In this document: positions 32,775-40,625 of the stretch, in pieces
Layout: each line of letters opens with the position of its first letter
Numbering within the stretch: position 1 is the stretch's first letter
NCBI RefSeq assembly: GCF_019396345.1
Contig: NZ_JAHKRM010000005.1
Coordinates: 212,630-276,629, forward strand
Direction of reading: 5' to 3'
From: Nonomuraea guangzhouensis
GTDB lineage: Bacteria; Actinomycetota; Actinomycetes; Streptosporangiales; Streptosporangiaceae
DNA length: 64,000 nt
Notes under the pieces: generated by a model
The model's database searches: none
What the model was told of the DNA's origin: nothing
Seen by the model: only the letters and a program-made list of their open reading frames with translations
Made by a program: the position numbers and the translations under genes

Positions 32775-32807
32775 GTACGTGCGTACACTCTATGTGTACG
32801 CTTGTAC
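32775..32807. promoter_or_regulatory. Twin GTAC-N4-GTAC operators
   Basis: GTACGTGCGTAC (32775-32786) and GTACGCTTGTAC (32796-32807) are 21 bp apart centre to centre, two helical turns. The first extends to TGTACG-TG-CGTACA. They lie immediately before the acetyltransferase start (32810), whose gene overlaps a TetR gene, the likely binder. Confidence 0.8.
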
Positions 32808-32809
32808 GT

Positions 32810-33397
32810 ATGATGGCTGACTTCGATGGCCGCTCGATGCGCGAGCGGATGCTTGCCGGTGACCTGTACATCGCCGACGATCCCGAGCTGGCCGAGCACA
32901 TGCTGCGGGCCATGGACCTGATGGAGGCGTTCAACGCGACGTCGGCGCGTGATCCGCAGGAGCGGCGCCGGCTGCTCGCCGAGCTGCTGGGTGCGGTCGG
33001 CGAGGGCACGGAGATCCGGCCGCCGCTGCGGGTGGACTACGGCGGCAACATTCGCATCGGCGCCCGGTCGTTCGCCAACTTCGGGCTCGTCGCCCTGGAC
33101 GTCGCGCCGATCACCATCGGGGACGATGTCCAGATCGGGCCGTATGTGCAGCTCATGACGCCGACCCATCCGGTTGATCCAGAGCTGCGCCGGGCGAAGT
33201 GGGAGGCCGCCGAGCCGATCACCATCGGAGACAACGTGTGGCTGGGCAGTGGGGCGATCGTCCTGGCCGGGGTGACGATCGGGGAGAACACCGTCGTGGG
33301 GGCGGGCGCGGTGGTCACCCGTGATATTCCGGCCAACGTGGTCGCGGTGGGCAATCCCGCCCGGGTGATCCGTACGATCGGGTCGGACACGGCATGA
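32810..33397 (+). CDS. Hexapeptide-repeat O-acetyltransferase (maltose/galactoside type)
   Basis: This protein of about 195 residues has an N-terminal Mac domain (RSMRERMLAGDLYIADDPEL) and a left-handed beta-helix of hexapeptide repeats (PITIGDDVQIGP, EPITIGDNVWLGSGAIVLAGVTIGENTVVGAGAVVTRDIPANVVAVGNPARV, read in parts). The catalytic His is in TPTHPVDPE. It transfers acetyl from acetyl-CoA to a sugar hydroxyl. Start at one of two adjacent ATGs (32810 or 32813), directly after the twin operator and without a ribosome site, so the mRNA may be leaderless. It is co-translated with the TetR gene by a 4-bp overlap. Confidence 0.88.
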   Translation: MMADFDGRSMRERMLAGDLYIADDPELAEHMLRAMDLMEAFNATSARDPQERRRLLAELLGAVGEGTEIRPPLRVDYGGNIRIGARSFANFGLVALDVAPITIGDDVQIGPYVQLMTPTHPVDPELRRAKWEAAEPITIGDNVWLGSGAIVLAGVTIGENTVVGAGAVVTRDIPANVVAVGNPARVIRTIGSDTA

Positions 33398-33963
33398 GCG
33401 GCTCCGCCGGCCCATCCGCTCCACGGCGGCCGCGGCGCCACGACCCCGGGCGCCGGGACCGGCTGATCGACGCGGCACTCACCGTCATCGCCGAGCGTGG
33501 CGTCGCCGGGACGACGCATCGGGAGATCGCTCGCGCCGCGGATGTGCCGCTGGGATCGATGACCTACCACTTCACCTCGCTCGAGGAGGTGCTGGCCGAG
33601 GCGTTCACCCGGCACGCCGATGCGGTGGCCCGCGTCTTCGACGAGCGTCTGAGCGCCGCTCAGGATCGTCACGCGGCGGTCGAGGCGGTCATCGCGCTGG
33701 TCTCGGACGATCTGCTCGGCTCACAGCACGACCTCGTCCTGTCCGTGGAGCTGTACGTGGCCGCGGCGCGTAATCCGGCCCTGAGAGCCGTCACGCAGGC
33801 GTGGATGGCACGCAGCCGCCGGGCGCTGGAACGCCATTTCGACGCCACCACCGCCCGGGAGTTGGACGCGCTGATCGAAGGGCTCGTGCTGCACAGCGCT
33901 CTGTCGACCGACCCGATGACGCCCGAGCAGATCCGCCACGCCATCCACCGCTACCTCCGCTGA
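33394..33963 (+). CDS. TetR-family regulator
   Basis: This 189-residue regulator has a helix-turn-helix at about 20-68 (RDRLIDAALTVIAERGVAGTT, REIARAADVPLGSMTYHFTS) and a helical ligand domain (LSVELYVAAARNPALRAVTQAWM, DALIEGLVLHSAL) of the TetR_C_11/PF17940-like type. It overlaps the acetyltransferase gene by 4 bp. An MFS gene follows closely, so it probably controls both through the GTAC-N4-GTAC sites at 32775-32807. Confidence 0.88.
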   Translation: MSGSAGPSAPRRPRRHDPGRRDRLIDAALTVIAERGVAGTTHREIARAADVPLGSMTYHFTSLEEVLAEAFTRHADAVARVFDERLSAAQDRHAAVEAVIALVSDDLLGSQHDLVLSVELYVAAARNPALRAVTQAWMARSRRALERHFDATTARELDALIEGLVLHSALSTDPMTPEQIRHAIHRYLR

Positions 33964-33999
33964 TCCCTCTTCGCCTGCACCAACGTGATCGGAAAGCCG

Positions 34000-35202
34000 A
34001 TGTCCGCTGCCCCCCTCACCGCACCCACCCGTGAGGCACGCTTGGCCCGCGCCGCCGTCGCGGCGCTGTTCCTCACCAACGGCGCCGTGTTCTTCAACGT
34101 CGTCCCCCGATATCCGCAGATCAAGGCCGACCTCGACGTGAGCAACGCCGTCTTCGGCACCGCGCTGGCCGGGTACCCGATCGGCGCGCTGCTGGCCGGG
34201 CTGCTCGCCGGCGCCGCCATCCGCCGCTTCCGCTCCGCACGCGTGGCGGCGTTCGGGATCGTGGTGACCACCCTCGCGACCTTGGTCATCCCCTTCGCTC
34301 CGAACTGGATCGCGCTGGGCGGCGCGCTGTTCGTCGTGGGCGCTCTCGACGCGGTCGTCGACGTCGCGCAGAACGCCCACGGCCTGCGGGTCCAGCGTCT
34401 CTACCGGCGCTCCATCCTCAACTCGTTGCACGGCGTGTGGAGCATCGGCGCGGTTCTGGGCGGCCTGATGGGCTCGGCCGCCGCCGGCCTCGGCATACCC
34501 CTGGCGGTTCATCTGAGCATCTCCGCGACGCTGTTCAGCATCGTCGCCCTTGTCGCCTACCGGTTCCTGCTGACCGGCCCCGAAGACGCCGAACGGCCCG
34601 CGGAAGCCGAGGACGACGGCCGTGCGAACCACCGCCGCTCGTTCACGGGTTCCGCCGTACGGATGCTCGCCGCGCTGGGCGTGCTGGCCGCGTGCGGCGC
34701 GCTCGTCGAGGACGCCGGCGCGTCCTGGGGCGCCCTCTACCTCAGCGGCGACCTGCGTACCGATGCCGCCACCGCGGGTCTGGCCGTCGTGGCTCTCCAG
34801 GTCGCCATGACGGTCGGCCGTCTGACCGGCGACCGCGTCGTGGACCGCTTCGGCCAGCGCGCCGTCGTCCGCGCCGGCGGAGCCCTGGCCGCCGTCGGCA
34901 TGGGCGCCGCCCTCGCCGTGCCGTCCGTCGCGACCGCGCTGGCCGGCTTCGCCCTCGCCGGGCTCGGCGTCGCCACCCTCGTACCCGCCGCCATGCACAC
35001 CGCGGACGAACTGCCCGGCCTGCCTCGCGGTACCGGCCTGACCATTGTCAGCTGGTTGCTGCGTGGCGGATTCCTGCTGTCCCCACCCCTCGTCGGCTTC
35101 GTCGCCGACCTCACCAGCCTGCGCGTCGGGCTGCTGAGTGTCGTCCTGGCCGGCGTCATCACCGTCGTTCTCGCCCACGTCCTGACGAATCGCAGTCGTT
35201 GA
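34000..35202 (+). CDS. MFS transporter (YbjJ-like)
   Basis: This protein of about 400 residues has twelve hydrophobic helices in two halves separated by a charged loop (PEDAERPAEAEDDGRANHRR, about residues 190-210). Visible features are NVVPRYPQIKADLDVSNAVFGTALAGYPIG in helices 1-2 and DAVVDVAQNAHGLRVQRLYRRSILNSLHG (in two parts), typical of the YbjJ-like MFS group. The second half has MTVGRLTGDRVVDRFGQR, a motif-A-like loop. ATG 34000 is preferred (GGAAAG just upstream); a GTG at 33985 would add five residues. It lies 36 bp after the TetR gene and is probably under its control. Substrate unknown. Confidence 0.88.
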   Translation: MSAAPLTAPTREARLARAAVAALFLTNGAVFFNVVPRYPQIKADLDVSNAVFGTALAGYPIGALLAGLLAGAAIRRFRSARVAAFGIVVTTLATLVIPFAPNWIALGGALFVVGALDAVVDVAQNAHGLRVQRLYRRSILNSLHGVWSIGAVLGGLMGSAAAGLGIPLAVHLSISATLFSIVALVAYRFLLTGPEDAERPAEAEDDGRANHRRSFTGSAVRMLAALGVLAACGALVEDAGASWGALYLSGDLRTDAATAGLAVVALQVAMTVGRLTGDRVVDRFGQRAVVRAGGALAAVGMGAALAVPSVATALAGFALAGLGVATLVPAAMHTADELPGLPRGTGLTIVSWLLRGGFLLSPPLVGFVADLTSLRVGLLSVVLAGVITVVLAHVLTNRSR

Positions 35203-35211
35203 CAAAAGCGC

Positions 35212-35226
35212 TTGCCGATGTGGCAA
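35212..35226. promoter_or_regulatory. Inverted repeat before the XRE-cupin gene
   Basis: TTGCC and GGCAA arms flank GATGT, ending 9 bp before the ATG at 35236. TTGACA lies just upstream at 35199-35204 and overlaps an AAGCGCTT palindrome (35206-35213). An autoregulatory operator of the XRE protein is likely; no clear -10 was found. Confidence 0.6.
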
Positions 35227-35235
35227 AGTGCGTCT

Positions 35236-35829
35236 ATGGACGATGAAGGGATTGTGCTGGACGACGTTCTCCATGCCGTCGGGCCGCGGCTGCGGACCCT
35301 GCGCCAGCAGCGCGGCGCCACCCTGACCGAGCTGTCGGAGTCCACCGGCATCTCGATCAGCACCCTGTCGCGCCTGGAGTCCGGGCAGCGCCGGCCGACC
35401 TTGGAGCTGTTGCTGCCCCTGGCGCGCGCCCACCAGGTGACGCTGGACGAACTCGTCGACGCGCCGCCCACCGGTGACCCGCGCGTGCAGTTGCGCTCGT
35501 TCCGGCGCCGGGGCTCCGTGTTCATCCCGCTCACCCGCCGGCCTGGCGGGCTCCAGGCGTTCAAGCAGGTCATGCCGCCGAACTGGCCCGGAACCGAGCC
35601 CGATCCCCGGGTGCACGAGGGCTACGAGTGGCTCTACGTACTGTCCGGGCGGGTGCGCCTGGTCCTCGGCGAGCACGATGTGATCCTCACGCCCGGCGAG
35701 GTCGCCGAGTTCGACACCCGTATCCCGCACTGGTTCGGCAACGCAGGTTCCGAGCCGGTCGAGATCCTCTCCCTCTTCGGACCTCAGGGCGAACGTCTCC
35801 ACGTCCGCGCCCAGCCCGCCGGCAAATGA
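35236..35829 (+). CDS. XRE-family regulator with C-terminal cupin sensor
   Basis: This 197-residue regulator has an HTH_3 domain at about 15-68 (RLRTLRQQRGATLTELSEST, ISISTLSRLESGQRRPTLE). A RmlC-like cupin follows at about 110-190 (HEGYEWLYVLSGRVRLVLGEHD, LTPGEVAEFDTRIPHWFGNAG), which binds a small ligand or metal. Start at ATG 35236, giving the family's standard MDD.. lead; no ribosome site is seen. It lies 33 bp after the MFS gene and may co-regulate it. The gene is convergent with the lipoprotein at 35857. Confidence 0.9.
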   Translation: MDDEGIVLDDVLHAVGPRLRTLRQQRGATLTELSESTGISISTLSRLESGQRRPTLELLLPLARAHQVTLDELVDAPPTGDPRVQLRSFRRRGSVFIPLTRRPGGLQAFKQVMPPNWPGTEPDPRVHEGYEWLYVLSGRVRLVLGEHDVILTPGEVAEFDTRIPHWFGNAGSEPVEILSLFGPQGERLHVRAQPAGK

Positions 35830-35856
35830 GCTGACCGTCGCGATCGACGCCGCTCG

Positions 35857-36327
35857 TTACGGGATGACGTCCGCCACGATCTTCGCGGCGGCCTGCCGGC
35901 ACGAGGAGAGCCGCCCGCTGATGCTCGCCTGAGCGGCCGAGTTGCTGGCGCAACGCCATCCGCCGACGGTCGCGACTCCAGCGCTGCCCTGCTTCGGAGT
36001 GCTCGGCCGGTAGTAGGTCCGGAAGATCTTGAGCGCCGTACGGCAATCGGCCCGCCCCGCGGCGACCGCGACCGCGGCCATGGGGCCGCCGACGGGCGGC
36101 TGGATCTCACCACACACGGTCCCGGGCCCGGCGAGCACGCGCTTGCGCGAAGGCCGGGCCGTGGGCGTCTGGGGTGCTGATGCCGTGGGCGTCTGAGATG
36201 CCGACGGCGCTGGTGTCGCGGGCGTCGTGAGGGCGGCGGACGGTGCGGCCTCCGGCTCGGGCTTCTCTCCGCAGGCGCTCATGAAGAGCAGCAGCACCGG
36301 GACGCAGGCAATAACTCGTGAACGCAC
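35857..36327 (-). CDS. Small lipoprotein of unknown function
   Basis: This 156-residue protein has a lipoprotein signal, MRSRVIACVPVLLLFMSACGE, with Cys19 in SACG as the lipid site. A Pro/Thr/Ala/Ser-rich linker (about 25-60) contains a repeated TPTA motif and leads to a C-terminal domain of about 90 residues. That domain has four Cys (TVCGEIQPP, ADCRTAL, WRCASNS, SSCRQAA) that could pair as disulfides. CGEI..P......AV..G..DC..A is a pattern I have seen in many actinobacterial surface proteins without assigned role. It is transcribed alone, convergent with the XRE gene. Confidence 0.78.
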   Translation of the reverse strand: MRSRVIACVPVLLLFMSACGEKPEPEAAPSAALTTPATPAPSASQTPTASAPQTPTARPSRKRVLAGPGTVCGEIQPPVGGPMAAVAVAAGRADCRTALKIFRTYYRPSTPKQGSAGVATVGGWRCASNSAAQASISGRLSSCRQAAAKIVADVIP

Positions 36328-36431
36328 GAAACAGGACTCCGCAACTCGACTCCAAGATCGGCGTAGTCTCTCACACGCTCTCAGGCAGGACTGTCAGCGC
36401 GTCGCTCCACCGTACTGACGACCGGGAGTGC

Positions 36432-36520
36432 GAATCGCACCGTGGTCAGGCGTTGCGACAACTCCCAGAGGCGGCGGCCGGTCTCGGGATCGGTGGCGGT
36501 CGGGGCCAACTGGACCTGTT
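36432..36520 (-). pseudogene. Possible C-terminal remnant of a short-chain dehydrogenase
   Basis: The peptide ATDPETGRRLWELSQRLTTVRF resembles, in overlapping parts, the final helix of many actinobacterial SDRs (DP..A.RLW.LS..LTGV.F). No Rossmann motif or YxxxK is found upstream in any frame, so at most 30 codons survive. The HxlR regulator lies directly upstream on the same strand, a common partner of SDR genes. The rest of the 36328-36697 gap holds no recognisable gene. Confidence 0.4.
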
Positions 36521-36697
36521 TGGGGCGCCGCGCAGCTCGGCCATGCCACCCGGTCCGATGGGCTGCCCACCGGGCTGCCCGCCGCTGATCGGCATGCTCG
36601 GTGAGGCGTGCGGAGTGTCCCGTATGCCGTTCCAACGTGAGACGTCATCCCGGGCGACGTCCGTTGGCGCCTTGGGACATGGCCGACGGCCTGGCGG

Positions 36698-37195
36698 CTA
36701 CGAGGGGTTGGTGGCAGCGAGGTAGGCCGCCTTCAGGCGCTCGCGAACGCTCGGTGATCGCGCTGGGGAACCGGAGCCAAGGTGTGAGTGGCGAAGTTCG
36801 TCCATGAACTCTTGCCAGAGCGCGGGTCCACCCTGTTCGAGCAGTTCGGCGCGAACGCGCAGCGCGGCGCTCGTGGGCCGGTGGCGAAGCCCCCAGCTGC
36901 CGAGCTGCGCGAACACGGGTACGAGTTGGATCGCGGGTTCGGTCAGGCTGTAGCGCGCCCGCTGGCCGGGGCGTGTGTCCTCACGGGTGAGCAGTCCCGC
37001 CTCGACGAGTCGCTTGAGTCGGTCGGCGAGAATATTCGACGCGATCCCCTCGATCGAGTTGGCCTGCAGCTCCCGGAAATAGCGGCGGTCTCCGAAGACG
37101 ATGTCGCGGAGGACCAGCAGGCTCCAGCGATCGCCGAACACCTCGATGGCGGCATTGATCGGGCACCCCGACCGCGGCTCATTCGCTTCGCCCAT
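36698..37195 (-). CDS. HxlR-family winged-helix regulator
   Basis: This 165-residue regulator has the HxlR core: GCPINAAIEVFGDRWSLLVLRDIVFGDRRYFRELQ in two parts, then GIASNILADRLKRLVEAGLLTRE and RYSLTEPAIQLVPVFAQLGSWG. The early Cys11 (SGCPI) is the position used for redox or electrophile sensing in many family members. A C-terminal extension of about 50 residues is Arg/Ser rich. It is divergent from the MBL-fold gene; a perfect inverted repeat between them is the likely operator. Confidence 0.92.
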   Translation of the reverse strand: MGEANEPRSGCPINAAIEVFGDRWSLLVLRDIVFGDRRYFRELQANSIEGIASNILADRLKRLVEAGLLTREDTRPGQRARYSLTEPAIQLVPVFAQLGSWGLRHRPTSAALRVRAELLEQGGPALWQEFMDELRHSHLGSGSPARSPSVRERLKAAYLAATNPS

Positions 37196-37214
37196 AGTAC
37201 TTGCAATCTACCAC

Positions 37215-37229
37215 CGCTAGGTACTAGCG
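37215..37229. promoter_or_regulatory. Operator between the HxlR and MBL-fold genes
   Basis: CGCTAG-GTA-CTAGCG is a perfect 15-bp inverted repeat in the 76-bp divergent spacer, 20 bp before the HxlR start. A looser AGTAC...GTACT pair (37196-37200, 37221-37225) overlaps it. It would let HxlR control both directions. Confidence 0.78.
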
Positions 37230-37271
37230 TCTCGCCAAGCGGTTGCAAATCACAAGCGGAAGGAGCCACCC

Positions 37272-38108
37272 ATGCTGAGGCAGGTCGCGGAGGGTGTGCT
37301 GATCCACGAGAGTGAGTTCTGCCAGAGCAACGCCGTTGTCGTGCACGGCCGGGCCGGCGTGTTGCTCATCGACGCCGGGGTGCAGGAGCACGAAATGGCC
37401 TGCCTCGCGAACGACCTGTCCGATTCGGGGCAGACCGTTGTGGCAGGCTTCTCGACGCATCCGCATTGGGATCACCTGCTCTGGCACGCCCAGCTCGGCG
37501 CGGCCACTCGTTACGGCACGGCCCGCTGCGCGGCCACCGTCCGGGATCAGCTGTCCGACCCGGAGGCGAAGGCCCGCATCGCCGCCCACCTGCTCGAGAC
37601 GGAAATCGCGGGGCAGGTCCCGCTGGACCTGCTCGGCCTCATCACCGCCCTGCCGGCCGAGGCGGCGCAGATTCCATGGGACGGCCCACAAGTCCGGATC
37701 ATCGAGCATCAAGCGCATGCACCGGGCCATGCGGCGCTGTTCATCGAAGAACGCGGGGTTCTCGTCGCCGGCGACATGCTGTCCGATGTCTTGATTCCGA
37801 TGCTCGACCTGAACGGCACCGCGGACCCGATCGAGGACTACCTCGCCGCGCTGCGACTGCTGGAGGGCGTGGCGGGCGACGCCGATGTCATCGTCCCTGG
37901 CCACGGGTCAGCTGGCGGAGCTGATCAGGTAAAGGCACGGATTGAGCGGGATCGGGAGTACGTGCTCGCCTTGCGTGAGGGCCTGGTTTCCAGTGACCCG
38001 CGGGTCGGCCCATCGGCCAAGCCCGGCTGGGAGTGGGTGAGCGATGTGCACAACGGGCAGGCCCACCGCCTCGCCCGGCGAAGCGAGCGCGAGGGGACGC
38101 CCGGCTAG
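37272..38108 (+). CDS. MBL-fold metallo-hydrolase
   Basis: This 278-residue soluble enzyme has the metallo-beta-lactamase fold. The metal motif THPHWDH (His63, His65, Asp67, His68) is followed by APGHAALFIEERGVLVAGDMLSD (third His and bridging Asp) and VIVPGHGS. It probably binds two metal ions and hydrolyses a thioester, lactone or similar bond. The N-terminus VLIHESEFCQSNAVVV is typical of the glyoxalase-II-like branch. AAGGAG lies upstream of the ATG. It is divergent from, and probably controlled by, the HxlR regulator. Confidence 0.88.
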   Translation: MLRQVAEGVLIHESEFCQSNAVVVHGRAGVLLIDAGVQEHEMACLANDLSDSGQTVVAGFSTHPHWDHLLWHAQLGAATRYGTARCAATVRDQLSDPEAKARIAAHLLETEIAGQVPLDLLGLITALPAEAAQIPWDGPQVRIIEHQAHAPGHAALFIEERGVLVAGDMLSDVLIPMLDLNGTADPIEDYLAALRLLEGVAGDADVIVPGHGSAGGADQVKARIERDREYVLALREGLVSSDPRVGPSAKPGWEWVSDVHNGQAHRLARRSEREGTPG

Positions 38109-38199
38109 CTCGCGGGTGGGCGATGCTTCTGCCGCGCCACGGGCGGGAGGCGAGGCAGTGTCATCCCGGCGGGCTGACCTCGACGCCGGAACCCACCGG

Positions 38200-38844
38200 T
38201 CATGACTCCAGGAAGCGGAGGACGGCCAGCACGCGGCGGCTGTAGCCGGTCTGGTGGGAGAGCTGGAGCTTGTCGAACAGTGAGTTGACGTGCTTTTCCA
38301 CGGCGCTCTGCGACACGTGCATGGCCTGGGCGATCGAGGCGTTGGTCAGGCCCTGGGCCATGCGTTCGAGGACGTCCCTTTCGCGCGGGGTGAGCCGGGC
38401 CAGCGGATCGAGCTGGGTGGTGCGGGCCAGCAACTGGCGTACGACCTCCGGGTCGAAGGCCGCTCCCCCGGCGCCCACCCGGTCGAGCGCGTCGAGGAAG
38501 TCGGCTACCTGCGCCACCCGGTCTTTCAGTAGATATCCGACACCTTCCACATCGCCGCTCATCAGCTCCGTCGCGTACCTCTTCTCGACGTACTGCGACA
38601 GGACCAGCACCTTGACGGCCGGCCAGCGTCGCCTGATCTCCAGCGCGGCGCGCAGGCCCTCGTCGGTGTGGGTCGGTGGCATCCGTACGTCGACCACCAC
38701 GATGTCGGGCCCATGGGCGGCCACCGCCTCGACCAGGGCGGGACCGTCGCCCACGGCGGCGGGCACCTCGTGGCCCTCCTCCACGAGCAGCCGTAGCAGG
38801 CCCTCGCGCAGCAGCGTCGAGTCTTCGGCCAGGATCACCCGCAT
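38200..38844 (-). CDS. NarL/LuxR-family response regulator
   Basis: This 214-residue regulator has a receiver domain at 1-120 (AEDSTLLREGLLRLLVEEGH, Asp52 in VVVDVRMPP, LLKD Lys) and a LuxR helix-turn-helix at about 148-210 (RLTPRERDVLERMAQGLTN, MHVSQSAVEKHVNSLFDKL). The VGDGPALVEAVAAHGPD segment and PTHTDEGL after the Asp mark the subgroup paired with DUF-free, membrane-anchored kinases. It is co-translated with the upstream kinase gene (10-bp overlap), and both follow the DedA gene. Confidence 0.92.
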   Translation of the reverse strand: MRVILAEDSTLLREGLLRLLVEEGHEVPAAVGDGPALVEAVAAHGPDIVVVDVRMPPTHTDEGLRAALEIRRRWPAVKVLVLSQYVEKRYATELMSGDVEGVGYLLKDRVAQVADFLDALDRVGAGGAAFDPEVVRQLLARTTQLDPLARLTPRERDVLERMAQGLTNASIAQAMHVSQSAVEKHVNSLFDKLQLSHQTGYSRRVLAVLRFLES

Positions 38845-39923
38845 GGCAGCTCCGCCACGATCGTCGTCGGGCCGCCCGCCGGGCTGACCACCTGGAACCC
38901 GCCGTCGAGTGCCGCCACCCGGCGGGCCAGCCCCGACAGGCCGCTGCCGGAGGGGGTCGCGCCGCCCCGGCCGTCATCGATGACCCGCACGACGATCATT
39001 GTGCCCTCCAGGTGCACGTCAACGGTGATGAGGGTGGCTCCCGCGTGCTTGGCGGCGTTGGTCACCGCCTCGCAGACCACGAAGTAGGCGGCCGTCTCCA
39101 CTCCCATGGGCGGGCGCGCGGCCAGGTCGCAGGAGACCTTGACCGGCACGCTGGAGCGCTCGGCCACCCCTGCCAGCGCCTCGCCGAGGCCGAGGGAGTC
39201 GAGGCCGCTCGGGTAGACCCGCCAGGCCACCTCGCGTAGCTCGGCCAGCGCCTGCTGCGCCTCCTCGTGCGCCTGGTCCAGCAGCTCGGGACGGCCGCGT
39301 CGGGATCGGCCGATCAGCATCGACAGGGCGACCAGACGCTGCTGGAGGCCGTCGTGCAGGTCGCGTTCGATCCGGCGGCGCTCGGAGTCGACCGCCGCCA
39401 CGATCCCGGCCCGGCTCTCGGCCAGCTCGACGATCCTGCGCTCGAGTCTCTCGGTCGGATCGGGGCCGAGAACACGGTGGGCCAGCCGCTGCTCGAGCGC
39501 GTGCACGCCCACCACGCCCGAGAGATTCAGGAAGAGCAACAGCACCCCGATCAGGGTGAAATAGATGAGAATCGGCCAGGTGGGTTCGATGTCGTCGATG
39601 ACGCCTACGGTCCCCCAGGCCCAGGCGACGCGGACGCCCGTCACCGCCCCGATCAGCAGCAGGCCCACCACCAGCCCGCCCAGCACCCCGACCGGAACGC
39701 GCAGCGCGAGATAACGCGTGGCCCGCCCGCCCACGTCGAACTCCGCCGGGTCGAGGCCCAGCCGCCGCGTCTCCAGCAGGACCAGCCGCCTGGCCATCGC
39801 CCGCGTGTTGGGATAGCCCAGGAAAGGCAGCGCCACCAGCAGGAACGCCAGGTCGGCCAGGGCAGTGGCCGCGCCCAGCGACACCGCCACCAGCAGCCGC
39901 AGGCCCTCAGCGACGGGACGCAT
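38835..39923 (-). CDS. Sensor histidine kinase, NarL type
   Basis: This 362-residue membrane kinase has an N-terminal region of about 150 residues with four hydrophobic stretches, including a DUF1707/sensor_kinase_YdfH-like first pair. HisKA_3 follows, with His190 in IERDLHDGLQQRLVALSMLIGR, and then HATPase_c (VVCEAVTNAAKHAGAT, DDGRGG, GSGLSGLARRVAAL). The start at ATG 39923 has GCAGG nearby and overlaps the DedA stop by 17 bp. The regulator gene overlaps its end by 10 bp. The DedA neighbour suggests a membrane-stress or lipid-linked signal (inference). Confidence 0.9.
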   Translation of the reverse strand: MRPVAEGLRLLVAVSLGAATALADLAFLLVALPFLGYPNTRAMARRLVLLETRRLGLDPAEFDVGGRATRYLALRVPVGVLGGLVVGLLLIGAVTGVRVAWAWGTVGVIDDIEPTWPILIYFTLIGVLLLFLNLSGVVGVHALEQRLAHRVLGPDPTERLERRIVELAESRAGIVAAVDSERRRIERDLHDGLQQRLVALSMLIGRSRRGRPELLDQAHEEAQQALAELREVAWRVYPSGLDSLGLGEALAGVAERSSVPVKVSCDLAARPPMGVETAAYFVVCEAVTNAAKHAGATLITVDVHLEGTMIVVRVIDDGRGGATPSGSGLSGLARRVAALDGGFQVVSPAGGPTTIVAELPCG

Positions 39924-40524
39924 GCCTGCCCTTGCGCCGCTCCGCCAGGCGTACGCCGATGAAGACGAGCACCGCCAGGACGACCACGCCGATCACCACG
40001 TTGGTGCCGACTCCCACGTAGGCCTCCACCAGCGACCAGTTTTCACCCAGGTAGTAGCCGGCGAGCACGAAGATGGTGTTCCAGATGAGGCTGCCGGCGG
40101 TCGTCAGCAGGGTGAACGTGAGCAGCGGCATCCGCTCCACCCCCGCCGGGATGGAGATCAGGCTGCGGAAGATGGGGATCATCCGCCCGAAGAACACCGT
40201 CTTCTTGCCGTGCTTGAGGAACCACGCCTCGGTCTTCTCGATGTCGGAGACCTTCACCAGCGGCAGCTTGGCGGCGATCGCCAGCGTGCGGCGGCGGCCG
40301 AGCAGCGCGCCCACCCAGTAGAGCGCCAGCGCCCCGAACACCGACCCCGCCGTGGTCCACACCAGCACGTCGAGCAGGTCCATCTCGCCTCTGCTCGCGG
40401 TGAACCCCGACAGCGGCAGGATCACCTCGCTCGGCAGCGGCGGGAACAGGTTTTCCAGCGCGATCGCCAGGCCCGCCCCGGGGGCGCCCAGGGTCTCCAT
40501 GAGTGCGATGAGCCAATCAGTCAT
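39907..40524 (-). CDS. DedA-family membrane protein
   Basis: This 205-residue protein has about five hydrophobic segments and the SNARE-associated/DedA core: ENLFPPLPSEVILPLSGF near residue 26, and FFGRMIPIFRSLISIPAGVERMPLLTF, in which GRxxP.xRSLIS..AG is the family signature. DedA proteins act as undecaprenyl- or phospholipid flippases at the inner membrane. The start is set at ATG 40524 because the longer frame to 40635 has no family similarity. No ribosome site is visible. It leads an operon with the two-component kinase and regulator. Confidence 0.9.
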   Translation of the reverse strand: MTDWLIALMETLGAPGAGLAIALENLFPPLPSEVILPLSGFTASRGEMDLLDVLVWTTAGSVFGALALYWVGALLGRRRTLAIAAKLPLVKVSDIEKTEAWFLKHGKKTVFFGRMIPIFRSLISIPAGVERMPLLTFTLLTTAGSLIWNTIFVLAGYYLGENWSLVEAYVGVGTNVVIGVVVLAVLVFIGVRLAERRKGRHASRR

Positions 40525-40608
40525 GTTGTAGAGGCTAATCAAGATCCAATATGGCGGTAATGAGGCGGGCGGCAGATCTGTGCTGTGGTAAACCTCAGGT
40601 GTTTCGTA

Positions 40609-40623
40609 CCGTACACTGTACGG
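40609..40623. promoter_or_regulatory. 15-bp palindrome at the SNF2 gene start
   Basis: CCGTACA-C-TGTACGG is perfect and ends 2 bp before the GTG at 40626. It encloses TACACT (40612-40617), a possible -10 for a leaderless transcript. No regulator gene is adjacent. It shares the ACASTGT core with the palindromes at 13344, 13368 and 59818. Confidence 0.65.
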
Positions 40624-40625
40624 CC

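Noticed and set aside
31172..33478. Long minus-strand open frame across GntR, LysE fragment and acetyltransferase
   Set aside because: It is the antisense of several real genes; composition is typical of GC-rich shadow frames, and only the short 31989-32281 part in another frame shows homology.
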